DNA of 64,000 bases from Anaerolineae bacterium. Lineage in GTDB: Bacteria > Chloroflexota > Anaerolineae > 4572-78 > J111. The notes under the pieces are model-generated. The model made no database searches and had not been told where the DNA came from. It was given only the letters and a program-made list of their open reading frames with translations. Both the position numbers and the translations under genes were made by a program. Below, in pieces: positions 7,297-16,095 of the stretch. The stretch is from assembly GCA_023382535.1 (NCBI GenBank), contig JAHDWA010000005.1, positions 62,001 to 126,000 on the forward strand, given 5' to 3'. Position 1 is the stretch's first letter. The number at the start of each line of letters is the position of its first letter.

Positions 7297-10029
7297 ATGG
7301 GAGACGAAATTGTAACCGAGGTGAAGAAAATCGAGCGGGGGCAGCCGCTGACGGAGATGACCAAGGGATCACTGGAGTACACCTACCACCTGATCCGAAC
7401 GGCATTTTTCCGGCAGTTTATGCGGGACGACCGTGATTGGTTCTGGATCGAAGAGGTTTTTACCGATCACGTCATCGTCAACCACGAGGCGCTGCCGCCC
7501 GACGAATTTTATTACGTGACCTACACCCGCGAGGGTGAGAGTTATGTCTTTGCTCCACGCGACCAGTGGGTCATCGTGGAGCTGGCCTATCAGCCCAAGG
7601 CGGTCAATGTGACCGAGAGCCGGAAACTGAAGAAGAACCGGTTCAGCGAGCGAGTGTCGGCGTCGCTGGAATTGCTGGAGGCTGAGGACTCGCCGGCGAA
7701 CCCTGACGGCCCGTGGCGCATTCAGGGGAAGGGCATCACGGCGAATGTGGTCAACGGTAACAACCGGCGATATAAAAGCCACGTGCTGGCGGCGGCGGTT
7801 CGGGAAGTACAGGGCCATCTGAAAGAAAGCGCGGGGCAGGGCCAGTTGATACTGACGGGCGAGGCTGATCATCCGCACGATAAGGGTAATCGCACCCCTC
7901 TGCTCCAGGAGACCATCATCAATTGGGACACGGCGAGCTTTAACGGCAAGCAAGTTCTGATTGAGGGGTGGCTGCTGGGGACCAGTAAGGGCAAGGACGT
8001 GCGCGCCCAGATGAAGGGCGGCGTTAAGCCGGACATATCGCAGCGCGGCTACGGCCAGTCTATTTTTATTGACGACGGCGGGCAGCAGGTGGAGGAGGTT
8101 TTGGAGCTGGTCATCACCGGCTACGACCTGGTGGCCGACGGCGCAGACCCCTATGCAGGGGTGACTATGTTTGAATCGCAAAAACCTGGTAAGGAGGAAA
8201 ACAACACCATGGACGAATTAACCCTGGCCGCTTTGCGGGAGAAGTACCCGCAGTTGGTGGCCCAGATTGAAGCAGAGCGCGACAAAACCCGTCGCGCGGA
8301 GTTGGAAGCGCAGCTTGAGGCGCGGCGGGCGGAGGATGAGCGGGTGGCCAAAGCCGTGGCCGAACGCGAGGCGGCGCTGCGCAAGCAGTTGGGTATCGGC
8401 GAAGACGACGACCTGACCGAGGCCCTGCGCCAGAGAGACGAGCAGCGCCAGAAGGACGAGGCCGACCGGAAAACGGAGCAGGCGGAACTCCAAACCCTGC
8501 GCGAGGCCGAACAGAAGCGGCAGGTGACGGCCCATATCGCCGAGAAGGTCAAGGAGTTGAAATACCCGGCTGAGCTGAAGGCGACGCTGACCGAGGCGAT
8601 GCTGGCCATCGGGCCGGCGACCGTTGAGGCGGCGGATACGCTGCTTGAGGCCAAGAAGAAGGAGTACGACGCCATCATGGCCCAGACCGAACTGGTCAAA
8701 CGCGGCTTTGGCGGGGTGCAGGTAGTCGGCCCGGTCATCGAGAGCGAGCTGGGCATCCCGGCGTTTGCGCGCCCGGCCTACGAGATCGTGGAACGGCTCG
8801 TCGAGCGCAACCTGGGCAAGCGGCGCGACCTGCGCAAGGCGGTCTCTGCGAACGAGATCTTCACCCGGCGCTACCTGGAAGCCTTCGACAAGGCGTACCG
8901 GAGCCAGTTGATCGAGGAAAACCAGCGGTACGAGGCGTTTATGGAAGCCGAGACCACAGGCGACCTGAACCTGCCCTACGCGGTCAGCCGGGCGATTATC
9001 GAGGAGGCGGTGCCGGAACTGGTGGCTCTCTCCATCTTCGATTTCGCGCTGGAGGATACCAGCCCGACCCTGATCTATTTTGAGGCGTACAGCGGGGAAA
9101 GCGGATCGGCGCCGGACATCACCGACGAGACATTCACCTCCGATCAGGACGCCTGGGTGGCCCTGGCCCAAAAACGCATCCGGCCCGGAACAGTGACGGT
9201 GACGAGTAAGCCGGCGGGAACGACCTACGTTGAGTATACCGATTACCTGATTGATTATGCCAACGGGCGGGTGTACGTGCTCAGCACCGGCGATATGGCC
9301 GACGCGACCGATTACCTGATTGACTACACCTACGACAAGGTGCGGGGCGGGGAGAACGTGGCCATCCAGCGCGGCAAGGGCACTCTCTCGTACCGGACGG
9401 TAACACTGCTGGCGGACCGGCTGGCCGGGTTGGTGACGGACGAGGCAATCACCTTCGCCCGGACGCAGCTCGGTTGGGACGCGGTGACACGGACGCTGAA
9501 TATGATCATCCGGGAAATCACCGAAATGGTTGATACCGGGGCGATCCGGCTGGCGCTGGCCCAGGCCATTGCGGCCGGCAACAACGGCGGGACGTGGAAC
9601 TCGGCCACGGCGAACAACGAGAAGGACCTGGTGGTGAAGCTGGGGCTGGCGGCGACGGCGGTCGAGAATGACAACTACGCGGCCCAATTTTTCCTGCTCA
9701 GCCTGACCAATGCGGACCGGCTGGCGAACTGGGACGGGTTCACCCGCGACGGCTTCCCCGACGCGATCCTACAGAGCACCGGCTTTGTGGGACAGGTCAA
9801 GGGCCGGCCCGTGTTCAAGAGCAAGCATATGCCCGACACGCACGGCCTGACCGGCCATCGCGAGCTGGTGCAGCACCGGGTGCTCTCCAGCAAGCCGATG
9901 ATGCTGAAGGGGCCGTTCCAGGCGTACAGCAGCAACAACCTGGTGGCGGCTCAGGAATGGTACGCGGAGGAATACAACGCGACCGTGTCATTGGTCAAAG
10001 AGAAGGGCGGTTACATCACGGTTACGTGA
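7297..10029 (+). CDS. Prohead protease-scaffold-major capsid polyprotein
   Basis: 910 residues in a single frame after GGAGGTATCGAGG. Residues about 135-290 match the T4 gp21/S77-type prohead protease: GEADHP (His192), PDISQRGYG (Ser248) and YDLVADGADP (Asp281), a plausible His/Ser/acid site. Residues about 305-470 are a highly charged coiled coil (scaffold-like). From about 480 the sequence is capsid-like and neutral (LNLPYAVSRAIIEEAVPELV, SIFDFALEDTSPTLIYF). The usual three head genes (protease, scaffold, capsid) are thus fused. A strong internal start at 8209 would also make the scaffold-capsid part alone. Residues 1-130 are an unrecognised extra domain. Confidence 0.8.
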   Translation: MGDEIVTEVKKIERGQPLTEMTKGSLEYTYHLIRTAFFRQFMRDDRDWFWIEEVFTDHVIVNHEALPPDEFYYVTYTREGESYVFAPRDQWVIVELAYQPKAVNVTESRKLKKNRFSERVSASLELLEAEDSPANPDGPWRIQGKGITANVVNGNNRRYKSHVLAAAVREVQGHLKESAGQGQLILTGEADHPHDKGNRTPLLQETIINWDTASFNGKQVLIEGWLLGTSKGKDVRAQMKGGVKPDISQRGYGQSIFIDDGGQQVEEVLELVITGYDLVADGADPYAGVTMFESQKPGKEENNTMDELTLAALREKYPQLVAQIEAERDKTRRAELEAQLEARRAEDERVAKAVAEREAALRKQLGIGEDDDLTEALRQRDEQRQKDEADRKTEQAELQTLREAEQKRQVTAHIAEKVKELKYPAELKATLTEAMLAIGPATVEAADTLLEAKKKEYDAIMAQTELVKRGFGGVQVVGPVIESELGIPAFARPAYEIVERLVERNLGKRRDLRKAVSANEIFTRRYLEAFDKAYRSQLIEENQRYEAFMEAETTGDLNLPYAVSRAIIEEAVPELVALSIFDFALEDTSPTLIYFEAYSGESGSAPDITDETFTSDQDAWVALAQKRIRPGTVTVTSKPAGTTYVEYTDYLIDYANGRVYVLSTGDMADATDYLIDYTYDKVRGGENVAIQRGKGTLSYRTVTLLADRLAGLVTDEAITFARTQLGWDAVTRTLNMIIREITEMVDTGAIRLALAQAIAAGNNGGTWNSATANNEKDLVVKLGLAATAVENDNYAAQFFLLSLTNADRLANWDGFTRDGFPDAILQSTGFVGQVKGRPVFKSKHMPDTHGLTGHRELVQHRVLSSKPMMLKGPFQAYSSNNLVAAQEWYAEEYNATVSLVKEKGGYITVT
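8191..8211 (+). promoter_or_regulatory. Internal ribosome site and ATG within the capsid polyprotein
   Basis: AAGGAGG at 8191-8197 and an in-frame ATG at 8209 (codon 305), 11 bases apart. The start lies exactly at the boundary between the protease and the coiled-coil scaffold, so scaffold-capsid (606 residues) could be made in excess over the full-length protease fusion. This resembles the nested C/Nu3 arrangement of lambda. Confidence 0.65.
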
Positions 10030-10109
10030 GGATAGCCAGTAGCCAGTAATCAGTGAGGCCCTGGGAGCGGGAGTTTCCAGGGCCGGTATTCAATGGAAGG
10101 AACACGACG

Positions 10110-10697
10110 ATGAAACTTAATCAGATTAAAACGCTGGGCCTGGTATTGCTCGTTGCGGCAGCGCTGATCGTGGGAACGATTGTTCCGGTCAGTTTTGCGG
10201 CGGATGGAGGCCGGCCCGATCCGGGCACGGTCCAGAGCTGGCAGACGTGGCCGTTTTCCCCGACTACCTACATAGTCAGCGGAACCACGAACACGGCCAG
10301 CCCACGCGTGCAGTCCGGGGTGGACGTGACGAAGGTCAGCCAGTGGAACGCGGCGGATATATTTCTGACCGGGGACATTTCCGGGACGACGATCATCACC
10401 CTGACGCCGCAGTTCAGTCCGGATGCGTCGAATTGGGCCGACGCCACGTATGACTATGTGGCCGATACCCTGGTGAGCACCACCGAGGTGCTGACCAGTG
10501 ACGGGCTGGTAACGGCAACCACGACCACGTCCAGCTCATCGGCGCCGGCAACCGAAACTTACCAGATCGTGCTCAGCGCGGACGGCACCGACTACTTACG
10601 GCTGCCGATTGCCGGTGAGTATATGCGGCTGAAAGTGGAAGTTTACGGCGACGGTGGGGTGACGACGACGGCGAAGGTGACGTTGCGGAATAACTAG
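10110..10697 (+). CDS. Exported or membrane-anchored phage protein
   Basis: 195 residues from the ATG at 10110 (GGAAGG 9 bases upstream); the open frame extends 57 bases further without a better start. The first 30 residues form a signal peptide: MKLNQIK, a hydrophobic LGLVLLVAAALIVGTIV, then VSFAAD as a cleavage-like site. The remainder is Thr/Ser-rich and beta-predicted, including a TTTTSSSSAPATE stretch. Sits right behind the capsid gene; it might be a capsid-fibre or surface protein, but a signal peptide is odd for a virion protein, so it may be a lysogenic-conversion factor. Confidence 0.6.
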   Translation: MKLNQIKTLGLVLLVAAALIVGTIVPVSFAADGGRPDPGTVQSWQTWPFSPTTYIVSGTTNTASPRVQSGVDVTKVSQWNAADIFLTGDISGTTIITLTPQFSPDASNWADATYDYVADTLVSTTEVLTSDGLVTATTTTSSSSAPATETYQIVLSADGTDYLRLPIAGEYMRLKVEVYGDGGVTTTAKVTLRNN

Positions 10698-10779
10698 GGA
10701 GTAGGGAGTAGGGACTGCCCGCGAAGCGCGGCGGGGGAGTAAGGGCACAACCTTCTCCCGACCCTATTCCCCTCCTTTT

Positions 10780-10797
10780 TGTCTCCAATTGGAGACA
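10780..10797. repeat. 18-bp palindrome, copy 3
   Basis: Perfect TGTCTCCAATTGGAGACA, 18 bases before the ATG of the small membrane protein at 10816; no TTGC-17-TATTAT promoter follows here, unlike copies 1, 2, 6 and 7. Confidence 0.9.
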
Positions 10798-10815
10798 GGA
10801 AAAGGACGGTAGTTG

Positions 10816-11172
10816 ATGGACACGCCGATTTTGGACGTGACGGCCCTGGCGGCAGCGCTGGGCTACCTGGCGACGCAGACGATTGAAATTATCAAGCCGT
10901 GGCTGGTACAGCGGCTGAACGAGGACATCAGGGACCGGGCCATGCGGCTGGTGACGCTGGTGGTCACGGCAGCGTGGGCGACGGGCGGCGGGTTTGCGGC
11001 GGAGCGCCTGGGCCTGCTGGGGCCGGACGGGATGTGGCTGGTCATGGTGGCGACCTTCCCGGCGCTGGGCGGCTGGTACCAGGTCGAGAGCCGGCGGAAG
11101 GCCCTCACCCCCAACCCCTCTCCCCTGCCCAGCGAAGCCAGGCGAGGGAGAGGGGAGGAAGAAAGAGGCTAA
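10816..11172 (+). CDS. Small membrane protein, holin-like
   Basis: 118 residues from the ATG at 10816 (AAAGGACGG upstream). Two clear hydrophobic segments, LVTLVVTAAWATGGGF and MWLVMVATFPALGGWY, preceded by an amphipathic N terminus. The last 22 residues (ALTPNPSPLPSEARRG ...) come from a C-rich palindromic repeat and probably replaced the native tail. Size and two membrane spans would suit a holin or tail-channel helper, but no lysin is adjacent. Low certainty on role. Confidence 0.6.
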   Translation: MDTPILDVTALAAALGYLATQTIEIIKPWLVQRLNEDIRDRAMRLVTLVVTAAWATGGGFAAERLGLLGPDGMWLVMVATFPALGGWYQVESRRKALTPNPSPLPSEARRGRGEEERG

Positions 11173-11174
11173 CT

Positions 11175-11615
11175 ATGGCTGAATGGGTGAAAGTAGCAAA
11201 CACGGGCAGCGAGCTGGCCCTGGTGGGGGATAAGTACCTCTTCCCTGGGGAACGGCGGGAGGTGTTGCGGGAGCATTTCGAGGCGGCGAAAGAGCGGTAT
11301 CCGCAGGTGGTGGAGTTGGGCGGGGCTGAGGTCAAGGCTAAGGCTGAGGAAGACCCGTTCGCCAAAGAGAAAGCGGCAATCGCGGCTCAACCCTTCGCCG
11401 GGCAGGCATTCGTCCTGGCCGGCTCGTTTGAGGTGGGCCGGACAGTGCTGGTCGAGGGCATCCAACTCCTGGGCGGGACGGTCGAGACGGAACTGACCGG
11501 GCAGGTGCATTACCTGGTGGCCGGGGCCAGCCCGGGCAGGAAGGTGGGCCAGGCTGAGAAGCTGGGAGTGCCGGTGATTACCGAACAGGAGCTCCAGCGG
11601 ATGGGCGAAGGATAG
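11175..11615 (+). CDS. Stand-alone BRCT-domain protein
   Basis: 146 residues from the ATG at 11175. Residues about 70-145 read as a BRCT domain of the NAD-dependent DNA ligase type: PFAGQAFVLAGSF, GIQLLGGTVETELTG, VHYLVAGASPGRKVGQAEK, LGVPVITEQEL. The usual late Trp is not obvious. The first 50 residues are a small beta domain (KVANTGSELALVGDKYLFPG). BRCT modules bind phosphopeptides or DNA ends, and they are unusual in a capsid/tail cluster. No ligase domain is attached. Confidence 0.7.
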   Translation: MAEWVKVANTGSELALVGDKYLFPGERREVLREHFEAAKERYPQVVELGGAEVKAKAEEDPFAKEKAAIAAQPFAGQAFVLAGSFEVGRTVLVEGIQLLGGTVETELTGQVHYLVAGASPGRKVGQAEKLGVPVITEQELQRMGEG

Positions 11616-11645
11616 CCGGTAAGAGAATGAGAAGGGACTATAACT

Positions 11646-12026
11646 ATGGCTAAATGGGCAAACGATAGTGTGATGGACGCGGCGCTGGCTTACATCGCCG
11701 ACAACGGCGACCGGGTGGACGTGTGCAGCGGCCAGCCGGCCAACTACGCCGGGATCGCGGCGGTCACGCTGGCCAACGTCGCCCTGACCCTGGGGGCCGG
11801 GAACGGCGACTACACCCTCGGCAATGGGGATTCAAGCGGGCGGAAGCTGACCGTGGCCGAGCAGACCGGGGTGAGCGTGACCGGCTCCGGCACGGCGACG
11901 CACATCGCCATCAGCAACGGCAGCGACACGCTGCTTTATGTGACGACCTGCACCAGCCAGGCGCTGACCGCCGGGAATACGGTCAACCTGCCGGCGTGGG
12001 ACATCGAGATCGCCGATCCGTCGTAA
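11646..12026 (+). CDS. Small beta-rich virion protein candidate
   Basis: 126 residues, ATG after GAAGGGACTATAACT. Similar opening (MAKWANDSVMDAAL) to small structural proteins that precede fibre genes in phages. Beta/Gly/Thr-rich: TLGAGNGDYTLGNGDSSG, GSGTATHIAISNGSDTLLYV. Lies directly before the repeat fibre gene, so is probably part of the same appendage. No named family. Confidence 0.6.
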   Translation: MAKWANDSVMDAALAYIADNGDRVDVCSGQPANYAGIAAVTLANVALTLGAGNGDYTLGNGDSSGRKLTVAEQTGVSVTGSGTATHIAISNGSDTLLYVTTCTSQALTAGNTVNLPAWDIEIADPS

Positions 12027-12033
12027 ATAATCC

Positions 12034-14154
12034 ATGGCCATCGCTTATCGCAGCGGCTCCACCGCCGGCAACGCATCCGGCGGGAACCTAACGGTCAACA
12101 AGCCAAGCGGCACGGCTGACGGAGACATTTTAATAGCCATTCTCTATCGCGAGGCCGGAAGCTGGACCCTGCCCAGCGGCTGGGCGCAGTGGGGCAGCGA
12201 TTTCAGGGACAACGGGGCCAACCAGATGTACCTGACCGTCGCCTGGAAGCGAGCTTCGAGCGAACCGGCAAGCTGGACATTTAGCCTGTCCACTTCTACC
12301 TGGCGCATCATCGCCATCGGCGCGTTTTCCGGGTGTATCGCTTCCGGCGATCCCCTGGGGGCCGGACCGACCGGCGACCAAACGGCGTTCGCCCAGATTC
12401 GGCTCGCCTCGATCACGCCCAGCGTTGACAACTGTATGCTGGTTGGCGGAGTTGGCACGTACGGCGGCGAAAACATCACCGCCGGGTCATCCGGTTACAC
12501 CAACGGAGCGGGCCTGGGTGGGACCGAGATATTCTATAAGCTGCAAGGGACGGCGGCGGCCACCGGAACGGTCAATCTGTCGTCGACCTCCAGCTCTGGC
12601 GACTGGGCCACGGCTCACCTGGCATTGAAGCCGGCAGGAACCGCAGTGGACCTGACCGTCCAGGACGCAAGCCACGGCCACGGCGCCGACAACCTGGTGC
12701 TGGTTCAGGTCCATATTCTGATCGTGCAGGACGCGGCCCAGGGGCATAGCGCCGACAACCTGGCTCTGACCCAGGTTCACAGTCTGGCCGTTCAAGACTC
12801 AGTCCAGGGGCACACCGTTGACAACCTGGCTCTGACCCAGGTCCATAATCTGGCCGCCCAGGACGCCGGTCACGGCCACGCGGCGGATAACGTCGCCTTG
12901 ACCCAGGTTCACGATCTGGCGGCTGCCGATGCCGGTCACGCCCACAGCACCGACAATTTGGCCCTAACCCAGGCCCACAATTTGGCGGCGAGCGATGCGC
13001 TGCACACTCACAGTGCCGACAACGTGGCCGTGGGGGTGACGCTGGTTGTTCAAGACGCCAACCACGGGCTTTCTACTGACAACCTGGCTCTGACCCAGGT
13101 TCATCACCTGACGGTTGGCAACGCAACTCACGGACATACGGCGGATAATCTAGCCGTCGGGGTTGACCTGGTGGGTGAGGAAGCTAACCACGAACACACG
13201 GTTGGGAACCTGGTCCTGACCCAGGCCCACGACCTGGCAACCCAGGATGCAACGCACAATCACGCGGCTGAGAATGCCGCCTTAACCCAGGCTCATCACC
13301 TGGTTATTGGCGACACGCTGCACACTCATACGGCTGATGGTCTGGATATAATCGTTGACCTGACCGTTCAGGGCGCGCTACACGCTCACAGTGCCGATAA
13401 CCTCGATTTAACCCAGGCTCACGTCCTGACCCTGGCCGATGCACTGCACGCCCATGCGGCTGATAATGTTTCGCTGGCCGCAGAGCTGTCCATCGCGGAG
13501 ACAACCCACGGGCACGAGGCCGGCAATGTCGCTTTAGGCCAGGTTCACACCCTGGCAATTGGAGAGGCCCTACACGGGCACGCGGTAGATGACGTTTCGC
13601 TCAACCTGGACCTGGCGATTCAGGACGCCGGTCATATTCATAACGCCGACAGCCCGACCCTGGGCCAAACTCACAACCTGACCGCGCAAGACACCCTGCA
13701 CGGTCACGCGGCGGATAATCCGGCTGTTGGAGTTGACCTGGTTATTCAGCAGGCCGCTCACCATCACACGGGTGACAATTTAGACCTGGCGCAGACCTAC
13801 AATCTGATGATCCAGGGGGCGAGCCACGACCATATCGCCGGCGGCGTAATGGTGATTGTTGACCTGGCTGTTGGCGGGGCCTTTCACGCTCACACCGCCG
13901 ACACTGTGGCGTTGGGGTCAGATGCTTTAACAATTCAGGATGCCATTCACGGCCATACGGCGGAACAACTTGCGGTGGTGGTGGTAGTTCTGTCACTGAT
14001 TGGATATGGAACCGTGCGCGGCACTGGAGGGGTAGATACTGTGAGCGGCCCAGCCAGTAATTTCGGAGTAAATAGCCCGGGGCCGGGCGGTACGGTCTCG
14101 CCCGGCGGCGGTGGAAGCGCAACTTCTCCAGCCGGGGGAACCATCAGGAGTTAA
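12034..14154 (+). CDS. His-x-His repeat fibre or adhesin
   Basis: 706 residues. Residues 1-205 are a beta-sandwich-like N-terminal domain (AIAYRSGSTAGNASGGN ... GDWATAHLALKP). Then come 21 tandem repeats of 20 or 22 residues, consensus L-x-V-Q-D-A-x-H-x-H-x-A-D-N-L-x-L(-T-Q-x-H-x). Eighteen repeats keep an HxH; two have QGH and one HGL. The last 50 residues are Gly/Pro/Ser-rich. Periodic HxH pairs coordinate metal along the needle of T4 gp37, so a trimeric metal-stapled fibre is a reasonable guess. Position among connector genes is unusual for a tail fibre, so it may be a capsid fibre. Confidence 0.7.
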   Translation: MAIAYRSGSTAGNASGGNLTVNKPSGTADGDILIAILYREAGSWTLPSGWAQWGSDFRDNGANQMYLTVAWKRASSEPASWTFSLSTSTWRIIAIGAFSGCIASGDPLGAGPTGDQTAFAQIRLASITPSVDNCMLVGGVGTYGGENITAGSSGYTNGAGLGGTEIFYKLQGTAAATGTVNLSSTSSSGDWATAHLALKPAGTAVDLTVQDASHGHGADNLVLVQVHILIVQDAAQGHSADNLALTQVHSLAVQDSVQGHTVDNLALTQVHNLAAQDAGHGHAADNVALTQVHDLAAADAGHAHSTDNLALTQAHNLAASDALHTHSADNVAVGVTLVVQDANHGLSTDNLALTQVHHLTVGNATHGHTADNLAVGVDLVGEEANHEHTVGNLVLTQAHDLATQDATHNHAAENAALTQAHHLVIGDTLHTHTADGLDIIVDLTVQGALHAHSADNLDLTQAHVLTLADALHAHAADNVSLAAELSIAETTHGHEAGNVALGQVHTLAIGEALHGHAVDDVSLNLDLAIQDAGHIHNADSPTLGQTHNLTAQDTLHGHAADNPAVGVDLVIQQAAHHHTGDNLDLAQTYNLMIQGASHDHIAGGVMVIVDLAVGGAFHAHTADTVALGSDALTIQDAIHGHTAEQLAVVVVVLSLIGYGTVRGTGGVDTVSGPASNFGVNSPGPGGTVSPGGGGSATSPAGGTIRS
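12655..13983 (+). repeat. 21 tandem coding repeats of 60/66 bp
   Basis: Protein repeats are visible at DNA level as recurring CACnnnCAC cores followed by GCnGAyAAyn. Two length classes alternate irregularly: 22-residue units end LTQVH/LTQAH and 20-residue units end VAVGVD-like. Third codon positions vary strongly, so selection is on the protein. Confidence 0.85.
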
Positions 14155-14155
14155 T

Positions 14156-15124
14156 ATGTTACAACGCGCCGTTGTTGGAACGATTGCGAGCCAGGCCGTC
14201 ACCTGGCAGCTTGAAGATGGGACCGCGCTGGACCTGACCGGGAAGAGTATTACCGGGACGATCCAGCCGGCGGACGACGTTGCGGCCATCCGGGCCATTG
14301 CCGGGGCGCTGGCCCCGGGCGCGGACCCGGCGGCGGGCCAGTTCACCTGGACTTACGCGGCGGGGGATGTCGGCACGCCGGGCGTGTACCTGGTCCAATT
14401 CAAGGCGGTTCAGGCGCCGGACACGATCTATTCCTTTGCCGATTACTGGATCGTCGAGGGGACGCTGCCGCTGGCCCGCAACAGCCTGTCGGCGCTGCGG
14501 CTCAAGCTGATGGAGCTGGTCTCGGCCAGGGCGCAAACGCCCAATTTCCGGCAGTACACCCTGGCGATTATGGACGCGGTGGCGGATTACTCAGAGCGGA
14601 AGCCGCTGGAGAAAACGGCGACGCTCGCCATCGTCAGCGGGACGGCCAGCTACGATTTGCCGGCTGATTTTCTGCGGCTGGTTTCGCTGGAATCGGCGAC
14701 GGCGACGGACGGGGTGCTAATATCCGACGCGGGACTGATCCCGGTGAGCGACACCTTCAGGGAATCCTACACCATCGCCGGGGGGCGGATCACCTTCATC
14801 CCGACGCCCCAGTACACGGCGACGAAGCGGCTGTGGTACGGTGCGGCTTACCTTTTGGACGGCGACGAGATTTACGCGGACCTGGGCCGGGAGGGGGAGC
14901 GGCTGGTGATGCTGAAGGCGCAGGCTATCGCGCTGCAAATCCAGGCGAACCGGGCGGCGCAGGAGGCGTGGCAGTACGCGATTGGCGACGAGCGGGTGAA
15001 TAAGGAGAAGCTGGCCGAGGCCCTGGCCAAGCGGGCGAAGGAGATGAGCGACGAGTACGAGGCGGTGATCGAGAAACAGGCCGGGCAGGTCGGGCTGAGG
15101 AGCTACTATGGGCTTACTGAATAG
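14156..15124 (+). CDS. Two-domain protein: beta (BppU-like) plus head-tail adaptor
   Basis: 322 residues from the ATG at 14156 (CAGGAG upstream). Residues 1-105 form an Ig-like/BppU N-terminal-like beta domain (AVTWQLEDGTALDLTGKSITG, DVGTPGVYLVQFKAV). From about 115 a helical adaptor domain follows, with RLKLMELVSARAQTPNF, YDLPADFLRLVSLES and a long C-terminal helix. YDLPADFLRL is typical of phage adaptor proteins that dock to the portal. The end overlaps the next connector gene by 17 bases. Call is from pattern and context. Confidence 0.6.
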   Translation: MLQRAVVGTIASQAVTWQLEDGTALDLTGKSITGTIQPADDVAAIRAIAGALAPGADPAAGQFTWTYAAGDVGTPGVYLVQFKAVQAPDTIYSFADYWIVEGTLPLARNSLSALRLKLMELVSARAQTPNFRQYTLAIMDAVADYSERKPLEKTATLAIVSGTASYDLPADFLRLVSLESATATDGVLISDAGLIPVSDTFRESYTIAGGRITFIPTPQYTATKRLWYGAAYLLDGDEIYADLGREGERLVMLKAQAIALQIQANRAAQEAWQYAIGDERVNKEKLAEALAKRAKEMSDEYEAVIEKQAGQVGLRSYYGLTE

Positions 15125-15443
15125 CGACGACCTGGCGCAAATGCGCAGCGACCTGGCCGAGGTGCGCGGCGACCGGGAGACGAGCATTGTCATCCGGCGC
15201 GGCTCGACAACGCTGGCGGCGCAGCCGGTGCGCATCGCCGGGGCGGGCAGCGCCCAGGGACGCGAGGCAGACGGCGACGCGAGCCAGGAGGTCCGGGGCC
15301 GGGTGGTCGTGCTGGGCGGCATTACTCTCGATATTCAGCCGGGGGACCGCTTCAACGACGAGAATGGAGTGCTGTACGTGGTCAGCTTTGTGCGGCCCAA
15401 CCGGTCGGCCGCGGTGATTGCCGAGGCGGAAGCGGTGGAGTAG
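15108..15443 (+). CDS. Head closure / head-tail joining protein
   Basis: 111 residues. The small beta-barrel pattern IQPGDRFNDENGVLYVVSFVRPNRS matches head-closure (stopper) proteins that cap the connector. A helical N terminus (LNSDDLAQMRSDLAEVRGD) overlaps the adaptor gene. Followed by a C-rich repeat and the palindrome at 15509. Function from family pattern and gene order. Confidence 0.65.
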   Translation: MGLLNSDDLAQMRSDLAEVRGDRETSIVIRRGSTTLAAQPVRIAGAGSAQGREADGDASQEVRGRVVVLGGITLDIQPGDRFNDENGVLYVVSFVRPNRSAAVIAEAEAVE

Positions 15444-15508
15444 CCCCCACCCCCGGCCCCTCCCCCTCGCCTGGCTTCGCTGGCAGGGGAGAGGGGAGGA
15501 AGAGATTA

Positions 15509-15535
15509 GCAGGGATAATTTACATTATTCCGGTT
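15509..15535. repeat. Degenerate GCCGGGATAA/TTATACCGGC-type palindrome
   Basis: AGCAGGGATAA ... TTATTCCGGTT lies directly before the AGGAG ribosome site of the next gene. Same class as 7170, 43078, 51871 and 59432, with more mismatches in the arms. Confidence 0.45.
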
Positions 15536-15549
15536 ACAGGAGATGTGTC

Positions 15550-16095
15550 ATGAACAATTACGAGCCTTTGACGGTTTTGCCGGTGGACATCCAGCGGGAT
15601 TGGCGGGCACAGGTGCTGCCGGCAATGCCCACGCCGCAGGGAGTGTTCCGGCTGGTGGCTATCCGGCGCACGCAGCCGGCCACGTTTGAGGAGCAGCGGG
15701 TGGTGGCGCTGGTGGTGGACGAGAACGGCTTTCCGCTGCCAAACGTGAAGGTGGCCTTCGCCTTCAGTACGGCCAGTTTTTACGCGCTGACGCCGGAATT
15801 CCTGTGGTCGCCACCCCAACCTCAGCGGGCCTTTATTGTGCCGACCCAGGGCGGTGGGCAGATTGACCAGGTCCAGGGCAGCCCGGTTCGGGCGGGCGAG
15901 CCGGGTGGGATCACGGTGTACATCCTGGAGCCGGAATACTCCAGCGATGTCGTGACCGGTGCGGGGATGCTTCACGATCATACCGGCCTGCACCTGACCT
16001 TCCAACTGCGGCGGCCGGGGATACTACCGCTGGCGGAGCGATTGGCCGCGTTGGAAGCCAGGGTGGCGGCGCTGGAGGGCGGCAGTGGCGGCTAA
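15550..16095 (+). CDS. Phage protein with C-terminal coiled coil, unknown
   Basis: 181 residues from the ATG at 15550 (AGGAG 8 bases upstream). A beta-rich body (VFRLVAIRRTQPATFEEQR, ALVVDENGFPLPNVKVAFAF) like a carboxypeptidase-regulatory or Ig-type domain, then a short trimeric coiled coil (LAERLAALEARVAALEGG). Such a layout suits a virion appendage or cell-surface binder. No name assigned. It overlaps the next gene by 11 bases. Confidence 0.6.
   Translation: MNNYEPLTVLPVDIQRDWRAQVLPAMPTPQGVFRLVAIRRTQPATFEEQRVVALVVDENGFPLPNVKVAFAFSTASFYALTPEFLWSPPQPQRAFIVPTQGGGQIDQVQGSPVRAGEPGGITVYILEPEYSSDVVTGAGMLHDHTGLHLTFQLRRPGILPLAERLAALEARVAALEGGSGG

Noticed and set aside
12655..13983. Tandem repeats considered as a CRISPR array
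   Set aside because: The repeats are coding, diverge at synonymous positions, and lack constant repeats with unique spacers. No CRISPR array is seen anywhere in the window.
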